Assembly: GCA_030248295.1 (NCBI GenBank)
Contig: JASANH010000606.1
Span: forward strand, 496,001 to 560,000
Source of the DNA: Mesodorylaimus sp. YZB2_4
Lineage: Eukaryota > Nematoda > Enoplea > Dorylaimida > Dorylaimidae
Reading direction: 5' to 3'
DNA: 64,000 nt
The notes beneath the pieces were generated by a model. It made no database searches, had not been told where the DNA came from, and saw nothing but the letters and a program-made list of their open reading frames with translations. Below, one piece after another: positions 36,001 to 48,500 of this stretch. Both the position numbers and the translations under genes were made by a program. Every line of letters starts with the position of its first letter. Position 1 is the first letter of the stretch.

Positions 36001-37519
36001 TCTTCAGGACTGACTCTGACGCAATCTCATCCAAAACTGCAAATGGCCATAACTGGGACAGCCCGCTCGATATGGTTTCATGCTTCAGAAATAAGGGCAA
36101 TGGCGTCCAATCATTTCGCTAAATGCAAGGACAAACTTGGATCAGTTTGCAAGCAATGTTGGTGACGTGAAGTAAGTCAGTAAAATAAAATCCATCATGT
36201 GGCAAAATGTGAGCTTACCTGTGGCGTGAACTGTAGCAGATTCCACAGAATTCTTGGTTCTAAATCGCTCTTTTCCACACGATCGCAAAGCCAATTGTAC
36301 ATCAGGTTTTTGTGATACACCTCGACATCTGGCGAAAGAGCGAGAAAAAATGCTGGGAGAGCCACGGCCTTGATGCCAATTGATTTCTAAAAAAGGAGGT
36401 GGAAAGCTCAAGGTCAAGGTAAAGTTCCCTGCGTCTTGAACGTCTGGCGGTGTACATGTTGGTAAACGAGGACAGGTCTCGTGGGCTAGATAGTCGCCCC
36501 ACGAACCTTGTGAGTAGTTCTCTAGCGATATCGAGACGCTGAACCCCCCATCCCGCAGACTCCGGCGAGGTAGTGTCCATTGGAAAGCTCTCAACTCATG
36601 CGAGGGATCAAATATTGCAAAACTGAACCAAAGTATCAAAGAAATCTCTGAGATCTCACCTTATTCGATCCATGCTGGCCAAGATTTCGGCGACCATGGA
36701 TGGACATATACGATAAAACTGAATGAAGGGGTGCTGAGCAAAGCTAAACAATCTATGACTGAAGATTCGATAGGCTAGTAGTCCATATGAATGTACCTGG
36801 TCCGCAATGCCTTTCCGCATCCAGTGCGTGCAGTGGCGATCAAACAATCTGACAATGTTTGTATGATCGAAATGGGGCATCTAAACAGAAACATCAATCG
36901 TGATATAGAACACATCGAGTTACAAATGTGCTGTGCGTACTTAGCAACTTTGGCCAGATTGAGCAGTTGCTGCTGGGCATATGCTCCATCCAAAACGTTC
37001 GTGTTGACCAACTGCACCAAGACGCAACCGCATGTACGACTTGTCACGTGCTTTGCAGCAGATAATGAATCCCAAAGCAACGCCAATGTCGGAATCTGGA
37101 AAGTAACTATCAGGAACGGGAGAGCTGACATCCATTGCAAAGCATGATCAGTCAACCCCCAGGTGCACCAGGCCTATTTTGGATTAGCAGACAAACTGGC
37201 AATCTTGACGGGAGCTTCGGCACACGCAAAGCCTACGTACTATGGGAATTAGGTTCAGGACTTGGGTATGTACTATCAGACGCGTATCTCACTTACCAGA
37301 TGCTGATTCCGGCTCGTGATCAGATCAATCTTTTGCTTCGTTCTCTGTTGCTCGATATCATTGAATAATGCTGAAACGGCCTAAAGACACAATTTTGTAA
37401 AGGAAATACTAAACTGTAAGCAGCATTCGCGCTGACAAATGATCGTTTCCTGATTGACTTACCTCGTGAATCAAGATTGTATCTCCAAAATCCAACAAGC
37501 GTTTTATATCGGCGGCCAT
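30055..37519 (-). CDS. FOCAD: Focadhesin (FOCAD) orthologue
   Basis: A very large HEAT/ARM-like helical protein. In humans it is found at focal adhesions and has been linked to stability of the SKI RNA-decay complex. The start at 37519 reads MAADIKRLLDFGDTI, with exon 1 at 37463-37519. More than twenty short exons follow, then one exon of about 1.6 kb (about 31030-32660). In it, NDYSYLDESSVLRHSIGYLL and later PPMDWDRVYDAL match human TDYSYLPESSFIGAAIGFF and PPVNWAALLSPL, which secures the assignment. The 3' end is unclear: the frame through VPFEVIKGT stops at 30208, but a GTACGT donor there could join an exon ending at 30055. Inner exons were not all resolved. Confidence 0.85.
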
Positions 37520-37765
37520 TGTCACAGAATGGTCTGCCAATTTCTTCAAGAACAGATCCCTTCTCCAATCTCCACTTCTTTTTGATGTGCGCTTCCCGCC
37601 TCTTAGCAGACAACAAAGGAAAGTGCGTAAAATGTTGTGAATTGTGCAAAAGTGCCGAAATGTTTGGGCGGGACTTTTTATCGCGCGATTTTGCGAAACA
37701 AGAATTTCATTTTTGTTGGGTTCCCAGTAAGTTTGGGTTTCTTGTATGGTCGGCAAATTTTCTTA

Positions 37766-39060
37766 ATGGAGAATAGTTTGAATAGTAGCGAAAAAACGGC
37801 CTTGTGCTTATTTTGTCCATCAGTATTGTCAGATGGAGCGGAAGACCTTCGCAGGTGTGTTGTTGGATTTATACCTGTTTAGTTAGAATATCTTCACCTA
37901 ATTCTGTCTTTTTCCGGCTAGGCCTAATATCTAGTTTAGTTTCTGTCTACAGTGTTTTATAAGCCTTGGGTTCTGTGTATCCCTATGCACGCAATACAGT
38001 ACTTGTACCGCCTTATCCTTTGCAGGATGTCCGTGTTGTATCTACGGCTGCATATTTCTGCGTGCCATGTTCAAACGAATCTTTCGGACGTGGTTGAAGA
38101 ATATTCATGCGGTGGTATGGGACGAGGCTTACACGCGTATTGCGAACCAGACGACACGTACAAAACTGTGGCTGCCAACGACTTTGTCGATCATATGAAG
38201 TTGGATCACCCCGATCAGGTAGTTGATTCGTATTCAGAAACTTCATCATTGGTCGTAGCCATTTGTTATAATTTAGGTTGTTCCTATTTCTACACTTTAC
38301 AAGGCCGCATTGAGCGATTTTATGGCCGAATTGTGCGTGCTGGCCGATTCTCGTGATTACTCCGAGGCTAATAAAGAGCATCTGCGAGAGATTTCTCATC
38401 TGGCCCTGAATTCACTCTCCGTGTATGTATGGTCTAGTTTACGTTGCTGCTTGTACTGCATATGGATCTCTTTTTTTCAGACTTTCGACGAATAATTCGA
38501 CAGTACCTCGGCCGATCACAATTAATAAGAAGTCGGATGCTGATGTCCCCGCGGCTACTACGAGCGACAGCAGCCAAATCGAACCGGCGGCTGTAGCCGA
38601 GTCAGCATTAGTTTTGGCACCTGTGTACAGCAATAGCGACGAGGTGGCGATGGAGCAAGCACCAAGTTGCGTAAACAATCAGCGAAAAAAGAAGGCACCG
38701 AAAGCAGGAAATTGCGGTAAATCGTCAAAAGAAAAGGGTGCAGTGAGACCAAAGGGCGAGAAGCGAGAATGTTCGAAGTGTCATCGTATGATTTGCATCA
38801 CGTTTGGAGGATTTGTTTCGCGACAGTTAATGTTCAATCATGCCTCCATTCATTTGGGAAGCTTCGCATTTGAATGCGTCCTGTGCGGTGACCAATTTCG
38901 TACGTATCCAGCTTGGCTCGGTCATTTCAAAACGCGCCACCCGAAGGAAAAGCATCAAGCAGAAACGTCTGGTCGGCTTCGTCAATTATACGTCGTCGAT
39001 AAATGTGCAACTATGAAGGAGCAAATTGATCGGACCATAAAAGAATGCTTTGGTCAGTAA
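37766..39060 (+). CDS. C2H2-type zinc-finger protein
   Basis: Five exons join in frame: 37766-37854, 38026-38218, 38277-38422, and 38481-39060 as the last, with the start MENSLNSSEKTALCLFC. A first Cys/His-rich unit spans CLFCPSVL to HAYCEPDD...HMKLDH. Near the C-terminus there are two fingers: CSKCHRMI...HASIH, and a classical C2H2 FECVLCGDQFRTYPAWLGHF ending KTRH. The middle is a Ser/Ala/Lys-rich linker with basic patches. It probably binds nucleic acid in the nucleus. The finger phrase GGFVSRQLMFNHASIHLG is distinctive, but I do not recognise the family. It is divergent from focadhesin, with only about 250 bp between the start codons. (Four exons are listed with coordinates; no fifth was confirmed.). 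Confidence 0.7.
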
Positions 39061-39447
39061 GTTTGGGAATACACGACCCCATTTTCTGCCAAACCTTTGA
39101 CATATTTTATCTCATGTTCTGGCGTGAAGGCTTGTTATTCCAGACAGTGCTTTGTGTATTGGTAGACCTTCATGTGCCTGCCAAAGATTGCCTCGTAAGT
39201 ACAGTAGGCCTCGGAGAATGTACTAGCTTGTTGTTAGACAATTGCGCGTAAAATAGTGACACAAAGTCAGGTTTATCATAGATATTTTTGGAAGGCGAAA
39301 GGTACAGTACTTCTTCTTGAGACCCATAGCTTACGAACGCGTTATTTGTGAGTGTAGCATGAATAACCTGTCAGTATATACAGTATATCATTGAGCATAT
39401 GACAGCCTTCAATGACTGTTCGTCAGACCGGATCAGTCAGGGCTGTC
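39061..39447. other. Convergent intergenic region
   Basis: About 390 bp between the stops of the zinc-finger and methyltransferase genes. No gene is seen. Confidence 0.5.
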
Positions 39448-40494
39448 CTAAATGTAATACTCGAAATCGCCGCACCACTTGCTCCGGAAGAACTTGCCCA
39501 CACAATAAGGATCGGCCACGTTGACATAGAATGACCTGGTGTGGCCGACCGCGTCCGACCATATGGGCAAGAGGGACGACGAGGAGATGACATCGTGAAT
39601 GAGCTTGTTGAAGGTGGTCTCGTTCACGCCCACGTGCATTTCGACCGATATCTGGCATAAGCTAATGTTATTGGCTTCGATGACTCCCCCCTTGAGCAGC
39701 TGTTCGAAGAGGCCGTACTCGGCACCTTCGTTGTCCATGAGCACATAGTCCACCTTGGTCGAGTTGACGTAGTGGGTCAGGAAGTCGAGCAAGGTGACCG
39801 TTGGCACGTCCCTGTACTCGTACTTGTCATTCTCCAACACACTGGCTCGCGTGATTCCTCCCTGAGCAGCCACTGCCAACTGGAAATAGGGACCCAGTTC
39901 CTGGAAAACCATGCCACTGGCCTTGATCGGATCAGCCCCGTAGAATCGACAGTGAGGTTGGGCTTTCCTCAACAACAGTTCGGCCTCGATGTCTCGTCCC
40001 ACGCCCAACGTGATCTCCGTGCAGTTGGCGAACTCTCCCGTGGCTGCAATGTCAGCCGGGGGAAGTATGGCCAGCTTAATGTCATCGCGATTCTCGAAAG
40101 GCTGAACATCGAGAAGTCTCCACATGGCGTCACCCAGGCAAGCCGAGATGGCCTTGCGCAACTCGCTCCAAACTTTTTTGCCATTCAGCTTTTCCAGAAG
40201 GCACGCGCGGTAACCGGAGGTCAGTGTACCAAACACGTCCTTGAATATACGGTCGCAGTCCGTGCCACATTTCCTCGCTCTGCTACCATAACCGCTGGAT
40301 AATCTGGAGAGTAAGGCCCCGGCGAAAGCGAAGTTTGAAATATTCTTGGTCAGAATGGCAGTGGCGGGGAGCCTGGTTGAAAGCAACGACCAGATGGCCG
40401 CGCAGAACAATAGGAACAGAAGGAGCAAAGCACTCTTCTTCTGGTACCACATTCTCAGCACGTAAAGATGGAGAGGCTCGCCATCGCCATACAC
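39448..40494 (-). CDS. FkbM-like (Methyltransf_21) SAM-dependent methyltransferase, membrane-anchored, intronless
   Basis: A 348-codon single-exon ORF. An N-terminal TM anchor (LLLLFLLFCAAIWSLL) follows a short cytosolic head, so the enzyme is probably Golgi-type II. The lumenal domain has CRFYGADPIKASG and the FkbM-type segment VDYVLMDNEGAEYGLFEQLL followed by ISLCQISVEMH and a C-terminal cysteine pair region (YCVGKFFRSKWCGDFEYYI). This arrangement matches the methyltransferase family expanded in nematodes. Substrate unknown, perhaps a glycan or lipid hydroxyl. It is intronless among intron-rich neighbours. Confidence 0.8.
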   Translation of the reverse strand: MYGDGEPLHLYVLRMWYQKKSALLLLFLLFCAAIWSLLSTRLPATAILTKNISNFAFAGALLSRLSSGYGSRARKCGTDCDRIFKDVFGTLTSGYRACLLEKLNGKKVWSELRKAISACLGDAMWRLLDVQPFENRDDIKLAILPPADIAATGEFANCTEITLGVGRDIEAELLLRKAQPHCRFYGADPIKASGMVFQELGPYFQLAVAAQGGITRASVLENDKYEYRDVPTVTLLDFLTHYVNSTKVDYVLMDNEGAEYGLFEQLLKGGVIEANNISLCQISVEMHVGVNETTFNKLIHDVISSSSLLPIWSDAVGHTRSFYVNVADPYCVGKFFRSKWCGDFEYYI

Positions 40495-42542
40495 CTACGA
40501 CTGAGCAGCGCGCCGTGGGGCTGCAGAAAACTAGCTCGACCTCTAGTCTTGTTTAGAGAATGATCGAAGACGTCAGTGCGACGAGAAATCTGCCGTCAAC
40601 TGACAGCTTCAATGGGTTTTTAATAAAATAGTGTTGTGACTGGTGGATTGAACAGATGTGGAGAGGAAAGGCAGGACAGCATCGCACCCTGTGGTACTGG
40701 AAATCCATATCTGAGAAGTTGCGCGGTACATTTGTACAAGTGGCCTGAGGCGAATAATGCGCGAAGATAGTTTCGCAATTATCGTGATCCTACCCGAAGC
40801 AATGATCTTCCTAGGCGTATCTGGCTGGAGATTCGACCCTGGATCCCAGCTTGGAACACAAAGATTGAAACCCGGGATACCAAGGCGCATCCTGTCCTGC
40901 AAAGCGTGCAGTGTCACAAGATGTTCGAGGTTGTTATAGTGTTGATACCTGCGGCATCTGGAGGGCAAGTTCGCCAACGTCCTTGTTGTTCTGGAGTAAG
41001 CATTACACCTTGACACTGTTGTGGAATCTCTAACCTGTGTAGTCACCCTGGACAGACTGTCTGCTGACACCTACTGGAATATGGTACACTGTAGTATCCA
41101 TACTTTCTGCACTCGCGTCCACGACTCCTGCCAGTACCACCATGACTACTCGGACCCCCCTCAACTTTATTATAACGCACAAGATTTTGTCATTCGCCTC
41201 TATGACCTGCCTGGCTTCATCAGATCAAAAGTAGCAATGCTTGTGACCATGAGTCAAAGGGATAATCGATTAATACACAAACCCGAGGCTGGTCTTGCCC
41301 GACAGTTTTGCTCTATTATCGAGAGGCGGACGCCGAACGAGCTGGAATCAGGAAAGGGGTCCTCGCTCCCGAACGACCCCATTTCGCCCAGGGGTGGTGG
41401 CTCAAGGCATCCTGGAAGTAGATGCTTCCAGCGGAGACGGCACAAGGAAGTTGCTCTCACAGATAGCCTCCCGGCCTCGCTTATCATATCACGACTGCTG
41501 GCCAGCCCGGCGGCCGACACAAAAATTTTCCAAAAGATTCGCAAAGTCGTTTTGGCAGAACCATCATCGCCATTGTTGGGTACCAGGTAGATCAAATTCG
41601 ACGGACTGATCCCAGCTTGAATCAGCCCTCGAGGAACTTCCATTCCAATTAAAAGATCGCACTTTCCAAGTCTCGAAACAGGCTTCCTAAACTAAAGATT
41701 AGTCAACAAAATGTGCACAGGGCACCTCGCAGGCTTGCATTCCATCATGGGAATACACGTACGTATCTGCTGATGCCTACAGAATGCTATATGGCATGGC
41801 ATACTGAACTTCCTCAGCCGCTCAGCGCTAACAAGACGAATCTCTAATCCGCAAAAAATGCAAGACATAACCCATTGAAAGCGTGGAAGAGTGAGTGCTG
41901 TCTTTTGCTTCACACTGTGCTTTGTGATGCACAGCAGTTCTTTTGTACGTGACTGTGTTTCTGTGAACTGACAGCTCTATTGAGCCCACGCGATGTTGTA
42001 TGCATGCACATGCTGTATGGCGAAATGACTCCTGACCACGAGTCGAACATTCGCGAGTAAGTGTTCACCAACTGTGAGACGGACTCTACGCCACTGGGCC
42101 GCAAATGGGGAATAGGTTTATCGGGTTCTGGATCATGTATGTGAATCAGGCTAATCTGGATATGAATCGAACAGGGTATCATTTGGGGCACTGGCGAATC
42201 CTATAATGCCCCACATGCCTATAATTGTTACTGTGTAATGCTCATGGACGTTACTGCTCACTCCTGATACCTGGGATCATGATAAGATATCTAATTGGGT
42301 ATTCGCAACCGACTCTTCGCATGACCCTACCTACATGGAACAATGTTGCGTGGCGGTAAACGAACATTCTGATCTTTAAAAATTTAAATTCCCGCTTTTA
42401 TGCTATACAATATTAGGTTGCGGCGCTGGTGTTCTACAGTAAGAATAAGAATTCGTATTTTATTTATTCTCGTTTTTTGACAACGTCTCTCTTGCGTTTT
42501 ATTTTGTTTTCCAATTCGTGTATTCGTTTCGTCTTTTCCGAC
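40495..42542. other. Intergenic region with tRNA-like repeat remnants
   Basis: About 2 kb without a supported gene. A B-box-like GGGTCGAATCTCC on the minus strand near 40828-40840 and a tRNA-like unit at about 42010-42105 suggest decayed SINEs. The ORFs at 41.0-41.65 kb (both strands) are not recognised. Confidence 0.4.
42010..42105 (-). repeat. tRNA-derived SINE-like sequence
   Basis: On the minus strand it reads GGCCCAGTGGCGTAGAGTCC ... CACTTACTCGCGAATGTTCG ACTC. An A-box-like TGGCGTAGAG and B-box-like GTTCGACTC lie at tRNA spacing. It shares the block CTCACxxxTGGTG...GTTCGACTC with the element at 17000-17072, so both probably belong to one family. Confidence 0.45.
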
Positions 42543-45500
42543 ATGGCGTCTCAAAAAGGAGGAATACCGACTGTATCTCAAATTATCAGTGATCGCATAA
42601 CTGAGGTAAGATTGGATTTGGCAGGCCTGTTTCCATTTGTTGCTCTTATCGTCATACAGTAGGTATACATTGTGACTTTTCTTGCTCGAGATATGGCTGC
42701 CCGGCTGCTTTTTTGAACGCCATATTCTCGATGTCCGCTTCATCCAGATGCCAGAGGGACTTCACGGTAGGACGGTCGGCTAAAAACGAGCATCGACCGA
42801 TCCGGCCGAACTGATCCGCCGATCCGAGGGGTGGGTCGGTTCCCGGTCCGATCCGACTGCTGGATCGGCCGGATCTTTAACTAAAATTTTTTCCGCTTCA
42901 TCTGCTTGAAAATGATGGAGTGTGGCACGCTTTGATGACAAATCCCGTTTTTTTTAATTCAGCATTTAATCCTACTTTGGGCGCTGCTCAGCTCTCCTGT
43001 GTCCTTTGGAGTCAACTGACTGAGAGTGACAGCGAGGGAACATAGTAGGTTGGTGAGGACGCAGCGCCAAACACGTCATCCCCACCAATCTTTATTTTTG
43101 AAGCGGATCGGGTCGGGATCGGTCGATGCTGAACTAAAAATTATTGCAACTAGCTTGGAGCCGGTTATAGGCTAAAGCATGTATGTAATCCTAGTGTATA
43201 CTGTGCATCAGGCTTTCTTGCTTTTGCTTCGTGAAAAAGTGCTTGGTTGTGCTTTGTAAAGGCACCTAAAATTTATGCATGAACCCACAGATCCCATAAC
43301 ACCGATAGAGCATGCATGGATAATCAGTGATACACAATGATAGCTGATGTGATACTATGACTGACTGGACTGGCTGTACGCTGTACCACAATAAACAGCA
43401 GTCCATTGCCAGTGCTAGAGGGCAAACATGTACGCGTAGTGCAAACAGGATTCATGATTGTGCTTGTATTTCAATTTTTGGTAATCCCTTTGGCTCACCT
43501 GAGCCGGTCCTCCTATCGTTAGTGTGGCTTGTGTTACCTCCAAAACGTTAGGATCGGTGTCCGGTCAATTGTTCGCCTACAGTTGTTCGCGGACCATTGT
43601 TCGCGGGCAGTTGTTCGCCAGCAATTGTTCGCCAATAACAATTATTCGCTAGGTCATTTCTTCGTGAGCAATTGTTTGCCTAGGTCAGTTGTAGGTAATC
43701 AGTTGTTCGCTTGGACTATTGTTCACCAAATGATCGTCACCACTTGCTTACCTACTATAGCCACCCCAAGGTCAACCAGGGTCACTTTGACAACTTGCCG
43801 CACAGTCATTACATTTGCTGCAATTAAGAGCAGCAACTAGTGGCTTGTCATAAAAGAGAGTGAGCGCTTCTTTGGAATAATCTGTAATTCTTGCCTGCTG
43901 TATTTGGGACGCTCGAAATCCTTTACTAACGATAACCTCCACTCACATACAGTACAGTATACATACCAGGCCGGACCCCTGTGGAACCCTGTTGCCCCAA
44001 TTAACACGTAACTATTTCAGTATTCGTGCAGTTCTTTATGGAGAGGAACTAATTTCTTCTCGTATACAGTAGTTACAATGCTATACATTTCTCTGATAAA
44101 ACTGGTTGTCGCGAGCAATTGTCCGCGAACAATTGCTCGCGAACAACTGTAGGCGAACAATTGACCTAGATCCTTATGATCAACCTATGTATCAGCGGGC
44201 ACAACGATTGTACAGTAAGAGGGACGTCAAAAATGTAAGCCAGACGGATTTGCAAAAAATTAGACTACAGTAACCAAAGCATCTTGACATGATGAGCTGA
44301 AACAGCTTTGGCCAGTGCATAATGTATATTGGTGCCTTTGTGCGGTGGCACTGAAGCAGTACATACAGATGAAGCAAATGACGTTGTGAAAGTTTGATGA
44401 TCGTATAGTTATGACTGTCTAATGCTAGGTGCCTCGCGCGATACTGGAGTCAATACTCTATGTTGGGTCTTGAACGTTCCAGGTTTGAGGTGTTACTTAC
44501 GATGAGATTAGTCCGCATGTACACATTGCTAATACCACAAAAGGGTCTTTCTTGACACTGAACGAGCGAACTAAAGTTTCCAAAACCAGTGTTTGTCGAA
44601 ACTTATTTTAGTTGTGCATACTTTAGATTGCTGGACGATATTGGGCTCCGTTCACCGAAAATCAACATGAACAGTTTGACCCACGGGTGCGTATTTATTT
44701 TGCAATCCTTGACGTTATTTTATGGGAAGTAGAATCTATTGGCTGGTTTTTCCGAATATTTTCAGGTTGTAGCTGAGCTTTATCAGAAAGAACTGTTGGG
44801 GACAAATTTCAGCACTCGCCGAGTCATGCTGCTAGAATTTAGGTACGTAACTGAACTGTTGCTTTTTGGTTTCCATTTTTCCAAGGTTGTCCTATTTATT
44901 TTAGTCAATACCTGGAAAAATTCTTGTGGCCGAACTACGACCCATCGACATCTTCACTTGAACACGTTTTATCGATTATCGTTATTGTGAATGAAAAGTT
45001 TCGAGAGCGGGTGCCTGCTTGGGAGGTTAGTTGAAAAGCTGATTTTAAAAAAATTCTCGATTTATTTCTAATATTTTGTAGATTTTCAAAAATTCTCCAG
45101 ATAACTTCCCTGGATTTTTTAAACGGGTTTTGGAAGCCGCATTGGATTGTGCGGAGATGTCATTTGTGGAACGAACTCAGGTCGTTCAGTTTCTGATTCG
45201 TTGTTTCAACAGTGTGGTAAGTCTCTGCGGTCAGCCTGGCTGATTTCCTTGTTTTAAGATCAGCTTTTCAGGAAGTGGACCTGATACGAAGTCAAATTCA
45301 GAAGCTGGTAGCCTTACCGATTTGGATCAACCTGCTCCCAGTAAGTTCTCGCTTCGGGAAACCTATAATCTGGAGTCATACACTTCGAATTCAGGCCCGT
45401 CGCGATGAATTATTTCGAAGCAATCCAAAATTGAAAAAATTTTGGCTATTAATCCGAAAGCACGACGCAAAGTTGAACGAGCAAGAACGCCAGGAAGTAG

Positions 45501-48500
45501 AAAATGAGCGAAGCTTTTTAGTTCGATTAATGGAAACGTTTTTGACCACCGTCGAAAATGTGCCCGAAACTGGTCAGTTGATTAGTTCTTACCGTTTTTG
45601 GTTTCCTTATTAGCGATGTCTTTTCAGATCCTGTCGATCAAGCTTGTGTCCGCTATTGTGAGGGTGTGCTTCAGCTGCTGATAGACTTGGAAGCATTGCT
45701 TCCGACAAGACGCTTTTTCAACGTTTTGGTGGACAGCTGCCACGTGGTCACTCGTTGCTCGTTATCGCCTTTGGTAAAGAAGCAAGAAGGGCGATTGTTC
45801 AACCAGGTATGACTGCCGTGAAGCTGGAATGAGCCAGCTAATCGGTGAGGGTCTTGAATTTCAGCTGCTGGACATGTTGAAGTTTTACACTCGTTTCGAA
45901 ATCAACGACTTATCGGGCGAGCCTTTGACGGAGAGCGATATGACCTTGAATCACTACAATAGCATCACTTCGTTGCAAGTACGTGAATTTGTGATTCCCT
46001 AAACTTTAAATACTAGTAACAGCTTTTTTCAGAAAGCTGCATTCAAAAACTTCAAAGACGATTTGAAAGAATTTTATTTGCTAAATGTTGCCAGTGTGGA
46101 TTCGAGCGACATGCTGCGCAAGTATTTCGGTCGATTGACGTAAGTTGTCTGTAATGGATGTCGCACCAGGCAGCTGATCGGCATAGTTTTAGGAAAGAAC
46201 AGCTGTATAATATCGCTGAATTTTTGAATCTTGTTCCTCCGATGGTTGAAAACGATTCGTCGCTCGACAAGTATTCGAATGAGTTCTTGTTGGAGATGCT
46301 GGTCACGAGACACGAACGCCGCCAGAGTCAACTTGATTTTATCAACGAATTGCCGTTATACCCGACAGAGAATATTATCTGGGACGAAAATCTCGTTCCG
46401 AATGAATATTTTTCGGGGGAAAGTAGGTTTTAGTTGTTTGCATATGTAATGCATTTAATGCAAATTGTTGTAATTTCAGATTGTTTGGCGTTAAGCAAAT
46501 TGAATTTGCAATTTCTCACTTTGTACGATTACTTATTGCGGAATTTCAATTTGTTCCGATTGGAGTCGACTTGTAAGGAAGGCAACATTTTCTGCTGTAT
46601 GGTTTACAAAACGTTTTCTTTTCAGATGAAATCCGGCAGGACGTCGAAGATGCTCTTTTTCGCATGAAACCATGGAGGCACGAGACCGAATCTTCTGTTG
46701 TGTTCGGTGGATGGGCGCGCATGGCTTTGCCAATAACGACCTTCTCCGTTGTCGAAGTAGGATTGAGTTGGTAAGAATTGGCATTCGATGTTGAGCGCTT
46801 TGATTATTTTAGGTCGCTAAGCCACATATTGGAGAACGATCGCCAGCTGTAGTAAAAGCTGACGTGACGATAAACCTAAACACACGGCCGGACATAAGGA
46901 GAGAATGGGAAGGTGAGTTGCGTGCCTAAACAGCTGCAAGTTAGGTACCTAAACAGCTGCAAGTTAGGTGAGCCTGGGTTGGGAAGTGTTGGTAGGTACT
47001 TGTAACTGCGTTCTTTTGCATTTAGGATTACGGAAGCACGACGTTTGCTTCCTGGTTACTGTCAGACCAAAGGCCCCCGTTGGCACGAGATACGACGTCC
47101 GACAACCATTTCGAGACCAAATAGAAGTAAGCTACATCCGTGGATGTGAAATCGAAGGAATGTTGGGCCCAGACGGTCGAGTCATCGACGAGTTTTGTAA
47201 GTTATGCTGTCCGGACATTTGAGCTGATTCCTGATCATGCTGTTTCTGGTTTCAGCATTCGAACCTAAGCCATCGATGCCGGGGACGACGCGCACGTTTC
47301 GAGTGTGGCTGGACTGCTCGCAGTACAGGTTGGATTTGGAGCGTAACGTTCGGGGAGAAGAGGTAAGGGGCTGACAGCTCGTTTGAGCAGTGATGGTGTC
47401 ATGTGAGTGCGTTTGTTTGAGGATGTCTACGAAACGTTCAATATCTTTATACGCCGGAAACCGAAGGAGAATAATTTCAAGGCCGTTTTGGAGACCATTC
47501 GGCAACTCATGAATACAAAATTCGTAGTACCCGATTGGCTTCATGATATTTTGCTGGGCTACGGAGACCCAGGAGCTGCGCATTACAGCAAGTAAGTGTT
47601 CGCCTAGGTTCAAAGTTGCTAGTTAATTAGGGATCGTTATTTCAGAATGCCAAATGCTATCGAGACTTTGGACTTCAACGATACGTTTTTGGACATAGAG
47701 CATGCAAAAGAGGCGTTTCCCGGCCACGCAGTGGTGACTGAAGTGGACGAAGCGAAATTGGTGCCACCGTTCAGGTAAAATAGTGTTCAATAAGGAGTAG
47801 CAGGGAGCGACAGTCGCAGGTTGCATGGTGACAGTCGACTGTGTACTGGGACAGACTGAGAAACACACGAGCATTTGGTAAAGTAAGCGGCCAAGGAAAT
47901 GACCGAGTGCATAGGTGGTATAGCTAGATGCTACGGGTGAACCAAACTACATCGTGAGTGGTAGTTTGGTCCAACTTCTGGCGATTACTTCTTGAATAGC
48001 AGACGTTTGTCGTCGTTTGCGAGCAATAATCTGGAAGGATAAGGTGGTGGTAGGGCGTTATTTATTGGGGATTTGGGTCCTCACCTGTACAGTGCAGCTG
48101 CAATGGTGGCGCCTATGAACGGGCCAACCCAGAACACGTAGTGGTCGTGCCATTCGCCGTCAGCGAATACATTGTAAGCCAGAGTCGATCCCAACGCTCG
48201 GGCTGGATTTAAAGCCCCCTTAGCCAAAGGATACGAAAGGAGCGAAGCGATGAATACGGCTGATCCTACGAATGAGCTAGCCAGTTGTGGCGGCTTGTTT
48301 CCATCCACAGTTGTCAAGAGCACGGCGAGGGCCCAGATAAAGGCCCCGATTATTTCGATTAGGATAGCCTGCGTGAGGTAGAAACTGATCATCATTAAGA
48401 GGCATATGAATATCGGTTGGTGGGGGTTTACCTGGCCGATAGTCGTGAGGCTGAAATTGATGGTCGGCACTGTCGTGACGGCAGACATGAGATAGATGTT

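Noticed and set aside
41021..41643. Plus- and minus-strand ORFs at 41.0-41.6 kb
   Set aside because: Both frames are open but neither shows domain motifs. They appear to be shadows of GC-rich repeat DNA.
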